Shown here in pieces: positions 41,862-51,162 of a stretch of 64,000 nucleotides of DNA. The notes under the pieces are model-generated. The model made no database searches and had not been told where the DNA came from. It saw only the letters and a program-made list of their open reading frames with translations. The stretch is taken from positions 558,001 through 622,000 of the forward strand of contig NZ_JBDOQP010000002.1 in NCBI RefSeq assembly GCF_039839275.1, written 5' to 3'. Position numbers and translations under genes: made by a program. How positions within the stretch are numbered: position 1 is the first letter of the stretch; each line of letters starts with the position of its first letter. Origin of the DNA: Aerobium sp039839275. Its GTDB lineage: Bacteria; Pseudomonadota; Alphaproteobacteria; Rhizobiales; Rhizobiaceae.

Positions 41862-44678
41862 TCATTCTGCGGCGGCTTTGGCGCCGGCCGTGCCGCGATT
41901 GCCGCCACGCTCCGCGGTCGTGCCGGCCATCACCGCGATCAGCCGGCTGCGGATGGACGCCTGTCGGGTGGTGTTCTCGATCTTCTGCCCCGTCAGGTCG
42001 GTGACGTAGAAAGTGTCGATGACCTTTTCGCCGAAGGTAGTGATGTGCGCCGAGGCGATGTCGAGAGACAGGTCCGAGATCGCACCGGTGATTTCCGACA
42101 GCAGGCCCGGACGATCCAGGCCCTTCACCTCAATGACGGAGAAGCGATTCGACAGCGCGTTGCGCACTTCGGCGCGCGGTGCGACACGGAATGCGCGCGA
42201 GCCGCGCTTCGGCTTGGTGCGCTTTTCGATCATCTCAGGCAGGTAGCTCTTGCCCGACAGCACGTCCTCGATCAGCCGTCCGACGCGCTCGGCGCGGCGG
42301 CGCTCATCCTCGTCCATGTCGAATTCGCGCGAGATCAGGATCGTGTCCAGCGCCCTGCCATCGGTGGTGGTGAAGATCTGCGCGTCGACGATGTTGGCGC
42401 CGGCCGCCGCGCAGGCGCCGGCGATCACCGACAGCAGGCGCGGGTGGTCCGGCGACAGCACGGTGATCTCGGTCACTCCCTCGAACTGATGGGTGCGCAC
42501 CATCGTCGCCAGTCTCTTGCCGGCGGTATCGACCTCGCGGATGAACGCGGAATGGCGCAACTGGTCGTCAAGATCGACCGTCAGCAGGTAATTGTCGTAG
42601 TGCAGCCCCAGATAGCGCTCGCGATCGTCGGCGGGCCAGTCGTCCATCGCCGCTTCGAGCATCTGGCGTGCCTGCTCCCCCCGCTTGGCACGCGAGACCT
42701 CCGAAAAGCCGCCGGTCAGTTGCAGTTCGGTCTCGTAGTAGAGCGTGCGCAATAGCTGGCCCTTCCAGCCGTTCCATACGCCCGGCCCGACGCCGCGGAT
42801 GTCGCACACGGTGAGCACCAGCAGCATCTTGAGCCGCTCGACCGACTGCACCACGTCGGCAAAGTCCTGGATGGTCTTGCGGTCGTTGAGGTCGCGCGTC
42901 TGGGCCGTCATCGACATGGCGAGATGGTTCTGGATCAGCCACGCGATGGTCTCGGTGTCGCTGGCGTTGAACCCCATGTGGGGGCACAGGCGGCGGGCGA
43001 TCTTGGCGCCTGCTTCGGAGTGGTCCTCCGGCCTGCCCTTGGCGATGTCGTGGAATAGCACCGCCACGTAGAGCATGTCGCGATGCGACCGCAGGCTCGG
43101 CATCAGCGAGTGCGCCAGCGGATGGACCCCTTCCGCCACACCCTGTTCGATCTGCGACAGCACACCGACGCAGCGGATGAGATGCTCGTCGACGGTGTAG
43201 TGGTGGTACATGTTGAACTGCATCATCGCCACGATCTTGTTGAAGTCGGGGATGAGCTTGCCGAGCAGGCCGGCCTCGTTCATGCGGTGAAGATTGAGCT
43301 CCGGATCGCGGTCCGAGGTCAGCACGTCCATGAACAGACGGTTTGCTTCCTCGTTGCGGCGAAGATTGCGGTCCACCAGCTTCAGCGAACGCGTCAGCAG
43401 TTTCAGCGCGTCGGGGTGGTATTCCAGCCCGTGCCGGTCGGCGAACCAGAACAGCCGCAGGAGATTGACGGGGTCACGCTGGAAGACGTCCTCGTCGGCC
43501 ACGTTGATGCGGTGATTGTCGACGATGAAATCGCTGGTGCCGGCCAGCTTGCGCTTGCGCCGCGAGAAGTTCAGGAAGATGCGGTTGAAGCCGGGCACAT
43601 GCTTGGCCTGCTCCTCCTCCAGCGCGGCGCAGAAGATGCGCGTCAGGTCGCCCACCGTTTTGGCGGTGAGGAAGTAGTGCTTCATGAAGCGCTCGACATC
43701 CGACAGTCCGGGATGGCTGTTGTAGCCCAGGCGGGCGGCAATCTCGCGCTGGATGTCGAAATGCAGCCGTTCCTCGGCCCGCTCGGTCAGGAAGTGCATG
43801 TGGCAGCGCACCGCCCACAGGAAGTCCTCCGCCTTGCGGAACTGGAGATATTCCTTGCGTGTGAAGACGCCCTTGTCGACCAGTTCCTCGGCGGTGCGCA
43901 CGCGGTAGTAATATTTGCCGATCCAGAACAGCGTATGCAGGTCGCGCAGGCCGCCCTTGCCCTCCTTGACGTTGGGCTCCACGAGATAGCGGCTTTCGCC
44001 GCCCCTGGCATGGCGCTCGTCGCGCTCCGCGAGCTTGGCCTGAACGTATTCAGGCCCGGTATCCTTCACCACCTCCTGGTCGAAACGCTGCACGAGCGTC
44101 TCGAAAAGCGCCTCGTCGCCAGTGACGAACCGCGCCTCCAGGATCGAGGTCCGGATGGTGACGTCGGAGCGCGACAGGCGGATGCATTCGTCGATGTTGC
44201 GGGTGGCGTGGCCGACCTTGAGGCCAAGGTCCCACAGCACGTAGAGAATGTATTCGACGATCTGCTCGCCCCACGGCGTCTGCTTGTAGGGCAGCACGAA
44301 CAGGAGGTCGATGTCGGACCCCGGCGCGAGCGTGCCACGGCCATAGCCGCCCACGGCGACGACCGACATGCGCTCCGCCGATGACGGATTGTCCGACTGG
44401 TAGACGTGGCGAACCGCGAAGACGTACAGCGCGGCGATGGTCTCGTCCATGAGATGGGACAGGCGTGCCGCGCATGCCGTGCCCCCGCCATCGGCCATCA
44501 GCATGGTTTCGGCGACCGCACGCCCCTGCGCCAGCCGCTGCTTGAGGAGCCGGATGAGTTCTGCGCGCACTTCCGTGCGCGAACCGTCGCCGCCGGTTTT
44601 CGCGGTCAGCGCGCTCATGTCATGGCGCAGGGCCGCGCCGTCGACGATCTCTTCGAGCTTGAGGGGTATCTTTGCCAT
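41862..44678 (-). CDS. glnD: [Protein-PII] uridylyltransferase/uridylyl-removing enzyme
   Basis: Bifunctional nitrogen sensor that adds UMP to PII proteins when glutamine is low and removes it when glutamine is high. 938 residues: nucleotidyltransferase domain (GYGRGTLAPGSDIDLLF), helical region, HD hydrolase domain (LFHDIAKGRPEDHSEAGA), and two C-terminal ACT domains (one begins ITVLSPDHPRLLSVIAG, the second IEVKGLDRPGLLSEIT). All signature residues are intact. Same strand as murJ downstream. Confidence 0.97.
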   Translation of the reverse strand: MAKIPLKLEEIVDGAALRHDMSALTAKTGGDGSRTEVRAELIRLLKQRLAQGRAVAETMLMADGGGTACAARLSHLMDETIAALYVFAVRHVYQSDNPSSAERMSVVAVGGYGRGTLAPGSDIDLLFVLPYKQTPWGEQIVEYILYVLWDLGLKVGHATRNIDECIRLSRSDVTIRTSILEARFVTGDEALFETLVQRFDQEVVKDTGPEYVQAKLAERDERHARGGESRYLVEPNVKEGKGGLRDLHTLFWIGKYYYRVRTAEELVDKGVFTRKEYLQFRKAEDFLWAVRCHMHFLTERAEERLHFDIQREIAARLGYNSHPGLSDVERFMKHYFLTAKTVGDLTRIFCAALEEEQAKHVPGFNRIFLNFSRRKRKLAGTSDFIVDNHRINVADEDVFQRDPVNLLRLFWFADRHGLEYHPDALKLLTRSLKLVDRNLRRNEEANRLFMDVLTSDRDPELNLHRMNEAGLLGKLIPDFNKIVAMMQFNMYHHYTVDEHLIRCVGVLSQIEQGVAEGVHPLAHSLMPSLRSHRDMLYVAVLFHDIAKGRPEDHSEAGAKIARRLCPHMGFNASDTETIAWLIQNHLAMSMTAQTRDLNDRKTIQDFADVVQSVERLKMLLVLTVCDIRGVGPGVWNGWKGQLLRTLYYETELQLTGGFSEVSRAKRGEQARQMLEAAMDDWPADDRERYLGLHYDNYLLTVDLDDQLRHSAFIREVDTAGKRLATMVRTHQFEGVTEITVLSPDHPRLLSVIAGACAAAGANIVDAQIFTTTDGRALDTILISREFDMDEDERRRAERVGRLIEDVLSGKSYLPEMIEKRTKPKRGSRAFRVAPRAEVRNALSNRFSVIEVKGLDRPGLLSEITGAISDLSLDIASAHITTFGEKVIDTFYVTDLTGQKIENTTRQASIRSRLIAVMAGTTAERGGNRGTAGAKAAAE

Positions 44679-44764
44679 GCCTGCCGGTCTTGGAGCCGTA
44701 TGCCGTTGCGGCGGCGTCTATAGCGCGATTTGCATTGTTTGGGTATGGGTGGGGCGAGATCGCA

Positions 44765-46387
44765 TCAGGCGGCCACGACTTCCAGCCCCGCCTTCTTCTT
44801 GCGTTCGGCCAGCGACACAGGTTCGGGCGTCAGGAAAGCCACGAATGCAGCGATATCGAGGGGCCGGGAGATGAAATAGCCCTGCACGTAGTCGATGCGG
44901 GCGCTCATTTCGCGCAGCAGCGCCAGCCTTTCCGCCGTCTCTACTCCTTCGACCACCATCACGCGTCCGGTTGCGTGGATCATCTCGACGGCGTGGCTGA
45001 GCATGCGCGCCATCATCGAGTTGTCGGGCGCCATGGCGAAAGCGCGATCGAGTTTCACCCCGTCGACGGACAGCGCCGCCAGGTTCTGCATGTTGGAGTA
45101 GCCGGTGCCGAAATCGTCGATATAGGTCCGGATGCCGAGACGCCTCAGACGCTCGATCTCGCGTTGCGCGTTCGGCGGTATCTGGTCGCTCTCGATGATT
45201 TCCAGCACCACCTCGAAGCGCTCCGGCTGGCTTGCGAAGCACGAGAAGATGCGCGCCAGGCGGTCGCTGTCGAGATCGCGCGGGAAGATGTTGAAGTTGA
45301 CCTGGAGCCGCTTGCCCTCCGGCAGCGTCGCGCTCAGTTCCTCGAAGGCGCGCTGGGCCACCAGTTCCGTGAAGCGCAGGGTCATGCCGTTGCGCTCGAC
45401 GATGTCGATGAAGCGGTCCGGGAAGACGATCCGGTCGTCGACGTCGCGCCACCGCGCAAGGACTTCGCAGCCGTTGATCTCGCCGGTCTCGAGTTCCATC
45501 ACCGGCTGGTAGGCGCAGACGATCGACCCGGCATCAAGATGGCGCCGGAAGCGCGCCTCGAAAGACCAATAGCTCGCGATCATGCCGTTGGTGAAGCGCG
45601 TCACGCCACTTGCCACCAGAACGGCGAGGAGCGCGGCCACGGCGACGAGGTCGAGATTGGCACCCAGCAGCACCGGCAGGTCGGCCTCGGCCGCGATGCA
45701 GTGCGGCCCGTTCTCGTCACATACCAGCGTTGCCAGGCGACCGGACAGGACGCCGCCGGCCTGCGGGTCGAGGATGCGGTCGTAGATGCCTTCGACGCCG
45801 CTGCGGTGCCACCACGCCGCATCGCCCGATCGAAGGATCACCTGGAGCGACAGCCAGTCGGGCGACCCCAAATCGACCTGCTGGTGCGGAACGACGGTGG
45901 CGAACGGTTCGCTGAGCGCGATCGACCCACGTTCCCCGGACAGGCCAACGAAGGTGAGGTCCTGGTCGATCCAGAGCTTGATGCCCGTTGCGCCACTGAC
46001 GACAAAGTCGGCGTGGCCGAGTTCGATCGGCTGCTCAAATCTGTCGATACGTGTCGAGCATTGCGCCCGGCCGCCCGGCGCGTAGAGGAACTCGTTTAGG
46101 CCATCGGGCAGATAGGCGACGCGTCGAAGCTGCTCTGCAAATGCAGGCGTGCATGGCGCGGCGGTAACCGTCTCGTGCATGACGTCGAACGTCGAAACCA
46201 GGTTCTCGCGCAGCCTGACGAAGTGCTCGGCGACGATTCCGGCCTCCGCCTCCATCGTTTCCGACGTCTGCTGGAGCGCTATCGAGCCTGCGAACCCCAT
46301 CGCGACGAGAAAGGTCAGCGTCCAGGCAAGCAGGGCGATGAACCGCCTGTAGGCCGGCGATATGAAGACGCTGACAAATTTCGCCAT
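44765..46387 (-). CDS. CSS-motif EAL-domain cyclic di-GMP phosphodiesterase
   Basis: 540 residues: membrane segment (about 13-37), periplasmic CSS-type sensor domain with Cys residues (APCTPAF and QCSTRID, so CST in place of CSS), second membrane segment (about 215-245), cytoplasmic EAL domain. In this family a periplasmic disulfide holds the enzyme inactive and its reduction releases activity. The EAL motif reads EVL (CEVLARW), a known active variant; the metal and catalytic residues in VNFNIFP, LEIIESD, DDFGTGYSN, VKLDR and EGVET are intact. Probably lowers c-di-GMP in response to envelope redox state. Confidence 0.9.
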   Translation of the reverse strand: MAKFVSVFISPAYRRFIALLAWTLTFLVAMGFAGSIALQQTSETMEAEAGIVAEHFVRLRENLVSTFDVMHETVTAAPCTPAFAEQLRRVAYLPDGLNEFLYAPGGRAQCSTRIDRFEQPIELGHADFVVSGATGIKLWIDQDLTFVGLSGERGSIALSEPFATVVPHQQVDLGSPDWLSLQVILRSGDAAWWHRSGVEGIYDRILDPQAGGVLSGRLATLVCDENGPHCIAAEADLPVLLGANLDLVAVAALLAVLVASGVTRFTNGMIASYWSFEARFRRHLDAGSIVCAYQPVMELETGEINGCEVLARWRDVDDRIVFPDRFIDIVERNGMTLRFTELVAQRAFEELSATLPEGKRLQVNFNIFPRDLDSDRLARIFSCFASQPERFEVVLEIIESDQIPPNAQREIERLRRLGIRTYIDDFGTGYSNMQNLAALSVDGVKLDRAFAMAPDNSMMARMLSHAVEMIHATGRVMVVEGVETAERLALLREMSARIDYVQGYFISRPLDIAAFVAFLTPEPVSLAERKKKAGLEVVAA

Positions 46388-46558
46388 TCAACGATCCCCC
46401 GATCAGCCTCCACAACATCACGAAAAACTCAAGCGGGAGTTAAGATCATGCTTCCCCAACGTCGCCCTGCATCGTTTCAGACCGCGCCTTTCCTGGCCTC
46501 ATCGAAGCGCCGCGTTAACCGGTGACAGGGCGCGCGCTTTGGACTATCCCTGCGCCCT

Positions 46559-47752
46559 ATGAGCACCCAATTTCCAACCGACCCCGCCGCCAATCTCGCG
46601 ACCCTCATCCGCTGCCCGTCGGTGACGCCGGCCGAAGGTGGCGCCTTGTCGGCCCTGCACGAGATGATCAGCCCGATGGGTTTCGCCGTCGACAGGCCGG
46701 TATTTTCCGCTGACGGCACGCCGGATATCGAGAACCTCTACGCAAGACTGTCGGGCAACGGCCCGCATCTGATGTTCGCGGGCCACACCGACGTCGTGCC
46801 GGTCGGCGACGAAGCCGCCTGGACGCACCCGCCGTTCGGCGCCGAAATCCATGATGGCATGATGTATGGGCGCGGCGCCGTAGACATGAAGGGCGGTATT
46901 GCCTGTTTCGTCGCCGCCGTGGCGCGCCATCTGGAAAAGAACGGCCCGCTCAAGGGCTCCGTCTCGCTGCTCATCACGGGCGATGAGGAAGGTCCCGCCA
47001 TCAACGGTACCGACAAGCTGCTCGAATGGGCGGCCAAGCGCGGCGAGACGTGGGATGCGTCCGTCGTGGGCGAACCGACGAACCCGAACACGCTCGGCGA
47101 CGCCATCAAGATCGGCCGGCGCGGCTCGATGTCGGCCGACATCGTGGTCCACGGACGCCAGGGCCACGCCGCCTACCCTCATCTCGCCGACAATGCAGTG
47201 CGCGGCATGGTCACGCTGGTCGAAGCGCTGCTGCATCCTGCCTTCGACGAAGGCACCGGGGATTTTCAGGCCACCAATCTCGAAGTAACGACGATCGACG
47301 TCGGCAATCCGGCGCTCAACGTTCTTCCTGCCAGGGCGAAGGCTTCGTTCAACATCCGCTTCAACGATACGTGGAGCGTCGAGACGCTGCAGGCGGAAAT
47401 CCGCAACCGGCTGGAGCGTGCCGCAGGCAGGACCGAACTGCGGCCCGGCCGCGAAGAAAAGATCGCGTTCGACCTCGTCTGGCGCGACCGGCCGAGCCCG
47501 GTCTTCCTGACCCGCAACGAAAAGCTGACCGCCGCGCTCGGCGCGTCCGTCGAGGCGGTCACTGGGCGCAAGCCGCAGCTTACGACGTCGGGCGGCACGT
47601 CCGATGGCCGCTTCATCAAGGATTATTGTCCCGTGGTCGAATTCGGCCTCGTCGGGCAGACCATGCATATGGTGGACGAGCGCGTGGCGGTCGCCGACCT
47701 CGAGACGCTGACGCAGATCTACCAGCGCTTCCTGGAAGACTGGTTCTCCTGA
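46559..47752 (+). CDS. dapE: Succinyl-diaminopimelate desuccinylase
   Basis: Zn-dependent M20 peptidase-family enzyme that releases L,L-diaminopimelate; lysine and peptidoglycan precursor pathway. 397 residues. Metal ligands are in MFAGHTDVVPVGD and GRGAVDMKGGIA, the catalytic Glu in ITGDEEGPA, and a C-terminal TSGGTSDGRF block. The following gene starts two bases after the stop codon, so they form one transcript. Confidence 0.96.
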   Translation: MSTQFPTDPAANLATLIRCPSVTPAEGGALSALHEMISPMGFAVDRPVFSADGTPDIENLYARLSGNGPHLMFAGHTDVVPVGDEAAWTHPPFGAEIHDGMMYGRGAVDMKGGIACFVAAVARHLEKNGPLKGSVSLLITGDEEGPAINGTDKLLEWAAKRGETWDASVVGEPTNPNTLGDAIKIGRRGSMSADIVVHGRQGHAAYPHLADNAVRGMVTLVEALLHPAFDEGTGDFQATNLEVTTIDVGNPALNVLPARAKASFNIRFNDTWSVETLQAEIRNRLERAAGRTELRPGREEKIAFDLVWRDRPSPVFLTRNEKLTAALGASVEAVTGRKPQLTTSGGTSDGRFIKDYCPVVEFGLVGQTMHMVDERVAVADLETLTQIYQRFLEDWFS

Positions 47753-47754
47753 CC

Positions 47755-48348
47755 ATGCCGCCCGCCGACGATATCCAGCGGCAACTCGTCGCCGCCTGGC
47801 AGTTGATGAACGGCCGGCGGGAGGCCATGCGCCTGCTTGACGTCTCGGCGGACGGATTCTGGAATTCGTTCTTCGCCATCCTCGTGGCCATGCCGGTGCT
47901 CGTCGTCGGCTGGGTGCCGCTGGCCAACGCGGCGTTTCCCGACTCGACGATCTCCGAGCGCATCGGCGTCATGGTCAGGATCGCGATGGTCGACATCGGC
48001 GCATGGGTGCTTCCCATCGTCGTCCTGGCGCTGGTTGCCCGCCATATCGGCATTCGCGACCGCTTCGTGCATTTCGTCGTGGCCAGCAATTGGGGCTCGG
48101 CGCTGTTTGCTTGGTTCATGCTGCCGGCGTCGCTGCTGCGGCTCGTTTTCCCGGGCACCGACGAGCTGGCGCTGGTGCTGTCGCTCGGCATTTTCCTTGC
48201 CTCGCTGGTGCTTTCCTGGCGGTTGACCAACGCCTCGCTGGAAAAGGGACCGGGTGTCGCCAGCGGCGTCTTCGGCGCGATGCTGCTCGCCTCGTTGCTG
48301 GTGCTCTTCGCCTTGCAGGACCTGCTCGGCGTGGCCCCGGTTCAGTAG
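47755..48348 (+). CDS. Hypothetical membrane protein downstream of dapE
   Basis: 197 residues with about four to five hydrophobic segments between 36 and 190, and a hydrophilic N-terminus of about 35 residues. The gene begins two bases after dapE and overlaps the convergent truA by seven bases. I know of conserved unnamed membrane proteins at this place in rhizobial dapE regions, but cannot assign a function. Confidence 0.75.
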   Translation: MPPADDIQRQLVAAWQLMNGRREAMRLLDVSADGFWNSFFAILVAMPVLVVGWVPLANAAFPDSTISERIGVMVRIAMVDIGAWVLPIVVLALVARHIGIRDRFVHFVVASNWGSALFAWFMLPASLLRLVFPGTDELALVLSLGIFLASLVLSWRLTNASLEKGPGVASGVFGAMLLASLLVLFALQDLLGVAPVQ

Positions 48349-49085
48349 TCGACGCGGGTGAGGTAGAGACCGTCCGGCGGCGCCACCTGGCCGCAGCGCG
48401 CGCGATCGGCAGCCTTCAGCGCAGCTTCAAGGTCGTCGGCGCTCCACGCACCCTCGCCCACGCGCTTGAGCGACCCGACCATCGATCGCACCTGGTTGTG
48501 CAGGAACGAGCGCGCGGATGCGCGTATCTCGATCAGGTCGCCATCGCGGGTGACATCAAGACGATCGAGCGTCTTTTCCGGGCTTGCGGACTGGCATTGC
48601 ACCGAGCGGAAGGTGGTGAAATCGTGCTTGCCGAGCAGGCGCTGCGCAGCGCCGTGCATAGCTTCGGCATCGAGTGCGCGCGGGACATGCCAGACATTGC
48701 CGCGCATCAGCGCCGGCGGCGCGCGGCGGTTGAGGATGACATAGAGATAATGCCGCGCTTTGGCAGAAAACCGCGCATCGAAATCATCGGCCACCTTCGC
48801 GACCGCCAGCGCGGCGACGCTTTCGCCGGCCAGCTTGAGATGCGCGTTCAGTGCGCCCTGCACCTTGTCGGCATCCATGTCCTTTTCGAGATCGACATGG
48901 ACGACCTGCCCCGTCGCATGGACGCCTGCATCGGTGCGGCCCGCGGCACGAATGGTCACCGTCTGTCCGGTGAAGGACAGGATCGCCTTCTCGATTGCGG
49001 CCTGCACCGAATGCAGGTCCGCCTGCCGCTGCCAGCCGGCATAGGCACGCCCGTCATATTCGATGTCGAGCCGGTAGCGGGGCAT
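48342..49085 (-). CDS. truA: tRNA pseudouridine(38-40) synthase
   Basis: Isomerises uridines 38-40 in the anticodon arm of many tRNAs. 247 residues; the catalytic Asp is in RAAGRTDAGVHATGQV, and the opening RYRLDIEYDGRAYAGWQRQ is typical. The ATG at 49085 starts the conserved region; the open frame to 49178 has an unlikely Arg/Gly-rich extension. Last gene of the run def-fmt-GNAT-truA. Confidence 0.95.
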   Translation of the reverse strand: MPRYRLDIEYDGRAYAGWQRQADLHSVQAAIEKAILSFTGQTVTIRAAGRTDAGVHATGQVVHVDLEKDMDADKVQGALNAHLKLAGESVAALAVAKVADDFDARFSAKARHYLYVILNRRAPPALMRGNVWHVPRALDAEAMHGAAQRLLGKHDFTTFRSVQCQSASPEKTLDRLDVTRDGDLIEIRASARSFLHNQVRSMVGSLKRVGEGAWSADDLEAALKAADRARCGQVAPPDGLYLTRVDY

Positions 49086-49087
49086 GG

Positions 49088-49591
49088 TCAGAGCGCCGAG
49101 AATGCGTCCGCATAGACGAGACGCCCTGAATCCGGGGCCTCGCCCCACGACAGCGCCTGCAACGCCTCGCCCTGCCATTGGCAGTCAAAGCCGGCGGCGC
49201 GCGCGTGGGTGTAGCCGAAGCGGCCGTAATAGGCAGGGTCGCCAAGCACGACCGAAAGCCGCTCGTCGGCGTGCTTCAACAGATTGTGCGCACTCTCCAC
49301 CAGCGCCGTGCCGACGCTCGTTCCATGCTTGTCGGGCCGCACCGCCAGCGGCGCGAGCGCCACCGCATCGGCACCGCGATTCCTGCTTTCGACCCGCAGG
49401 CGCGAAAACAGGATGTGGCCATAGAGTTCCTGCTCGTGGATCGCCACCAGTTCGAGAACGTCGTCGCCATTGGCACGCAAGGCGTCGACGAGCCTGACTT
49501 CGTCGGTCCCGCCGAACGCCGCCTCGACCACGCTTCTGACGTCGTCCGCATCCTCGGCCTCGAAAGGCCGGATCACCAATCCACGTTTCAA
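49088..49591 (-). CDS. GNAT family N-acetyltransferase
   Basis: 167 residues with a GNAT fold of the YhbS-like group: acetyl-CoA-binding motif LAVRPDKHGTSVGTALVESA and a C-terminal GDPAYYGRFGYTHA block. Substrate unknown. It overlaps the end of fmt by four bases and is two bases ahead of truA, so it belongs to the same operon. Confidence 0.88.
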   Translation of the reverse strand: MKRGLVIRPFEAEDADDVRSVVEAAFGGTDEVRLVDALRANGDDVLELVAIHEQELYGHILFSRLRVESRNRGADAVALAPLAVRPDKHGTSVGTALVESAHNLLKHADERLSVVLGDPAYYGRFGYTHARAAGFDCQWQGEALQALSWGEAPDSGRLVYADAFSAL

Positions 49592-50520
49592 AGCCTGTCG
49601 CCTTTCGTCAGCGCCGCCCCGCGCAGGAAATCTCCTGCCGGCAATGGTTTGCCGCCGGCCCGCTGCAACTGCAGCAACCGCACCGCGCCCGTGCCGCAGG
49701 CGATCGTCAGCGCGTCGTCGAGCACGGTGCCCGCCACGCCGCTTCCGTCAGCCAAGATGGAGCGCAGCAGTTTCACCCGTTCCGTCTTGCCGGCGATAAT
49801 CATTTCGCACCATGCGCCGGGAAAGGGCGACAGTCCACGGATGCGGTTGTGAACCTCGGCAGCGCTTGCCGTCCAGTCGATGCGGGTTTCCGCCTTGTCG
49901 ATCTTCCTGGCGTAAGTCGCACCCTCGCCTGCCTGCGGTTCCAGCGACAGCGTGCCGGCTTCCAGCGCGGCAAGCGCGTCCACGATGAGAGAGGCTCCCG
50001 CGCGCATCAACGCGTCATGCAGTTCGCCCGCCGTCATGTCGGGAGCGATCTCGACCCTCACGGCCATCGCGACGGGGCCTGTGTCCAGACCCTCGTCCAT
50101 CTTCATCACCATCATGCCGGTCTGCGTGTCGCCGGCCATGATGGCGCGCTGGATCGGTGCCGCGCCGCGCCAGCGCGGCAAAAGCGAGGCGTGGCCGTTG
50201 AACGCGCCAAGCCGGGTGCCGTCGAGGATCGCTTTGGGCAAGAGAAGCCCATATGCGACGACGATGGCGACATCGGCGCCGAGCGCACGGAAAGCCTCCT
50301 GCTCGGCTTCCGACTTCAACGACAACGGCGTGCGTACCTCGACGCCGAGCTCCTCGCCCAACTGGTGCACTGGGGATTTCGTCAGTTCCAGCCCGCGCCG
50401 GCCGGCCGGTCTCGGTGGCTGCGAATAGACCGCCACGATCTCATGGCCGGCATCGGCAATGGCGCGAAGCGTCGCCGCCGAAAACTCCGGCGTTCCCATG
50501 AAGACGACGCGGAGCGCCAT
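49588..50520 (-). CDS. fmt: Methionyl-tRNA formyltransferase
   Basis: Formylates initiator Met-tRNA. 310 residues. The formyl-tetrahydrofolate-binding SLLPRWRGAAPIQRAI motif and the upstream NGHAS catalytic residues are present; the C-terminal OB-like domain extends from about 205. It begins one base after the def stop codon, the classical def-fmt pair. Confidence 0.96.
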   Translation of the reverse strand: MALRVVFMGTPEFSAATLRAIADAGHEIVAVYSQPPRPAGRRGLELTKSPVHQLGEELGVEVRTPLSLKSEAEQEAFRALGADVAIVVAYGLLLPKAILDGTRLGAFNGHASLLPRWRGAAPIQRAIMAGDTQTGMMVMKMDEGLDTGPVAMAVRVEIAPDMTAGELHDALMRAGASLIVDALAALEAGTLSLEPQAGEGATYARKIDKAETRIDWTASAAEVHNRIRGLSPFPGAWCEMIIAGKTERVKLLRSILADGSGVAGTVLDDALTIACGTGAVRLLQLQRAGGKPLPAGDFLRGAALTKGDRL

Positions 50521-50521
50521 C

Positions 50522-51049
50522 TCAGCCGGCCAGCCGGCTTGGGGGCCTCTCGCGCGCCAGCTTCTTGAACTTGCGCACCACCATGTCGCGCTTCAGCTTG
50601 GAAATGTGGTCGATGAACAGCACGCCGTTGAGATGGTCGATCTCGTGCTGCAGGCAGGTCGCCAAAAGACCATCCGCTTCCACGGTGCGTTCCGTGCCGT
50701 CCCGGTCGAGATAGCGCACGCTCACCGTGTCGGGACGCTGCACCTCGGCATAATAGTCGGGGATCGACAGGCAGCCTTCCTCATAGACCGAGACGCCATC
50801 GCCGCGTGCTTCGATCTGCGGGTTGATGAACACTTGTGGCGCCTTCGGCTCGTCCTCCTTGGCGAGGTCGATGACGAGCATGCGCAGAGGCTCGCCGATC
50901 TGGATCGCGGCCAGGCCGATGCCCGGTGCGTCGTACATCGTCTCCAGCATGTCGTCGGCCAGCTTGCGCACGTCGTCATCGACGCGCTCCAGCGGCTTGG
51001 AAAGCTCGCGCAATACGGGATCGGGAAGCAGGACGAGAGGTCTGATCAT
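50522..51049 (-). CDS. def: Peptide deformylase
   Basis: Removes the formyl group from nascent proteins; Fe/Zn enzyme. 175 residues with the three motifs GIGLAAIQIG (Gln-containing G-x-G-L-A-A), EGCLS (metal Cys) and QHEIDHLNG (two metal His and catalytic Glu). The ATG at 51049 gives the standard start MIRPLVLLPDPVLRE. First gene of the operon. Confidence 0.96.
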   Translation of the reverse strand: MIRPLVLLPDPVLRELSKPLERVDDDVRKLADDMLETMYDAPGIGLAAIQIGEPLRMLVIDLAKEDEPKAPQVFINPQIEARGDGVSVYEEGCLSIPDYYAEVQRPDTVSVRYLDRDGTERTVEADGLLATCLQHEIDHLNGVLFIDHISKLKRDMVVRKFKKLARERPPSRLAG

Positions 51050-51162
51050 GCCCGTCAGGTAATCGCTAACCCCAAACTCGTCAACGCCTTTGGCGAGGTG
51101 AGATAGGCCTTCGTTCACCTTTTGGTCTTATGCCAGGAGAGCGAATCGCCTATGCTCGTGCG

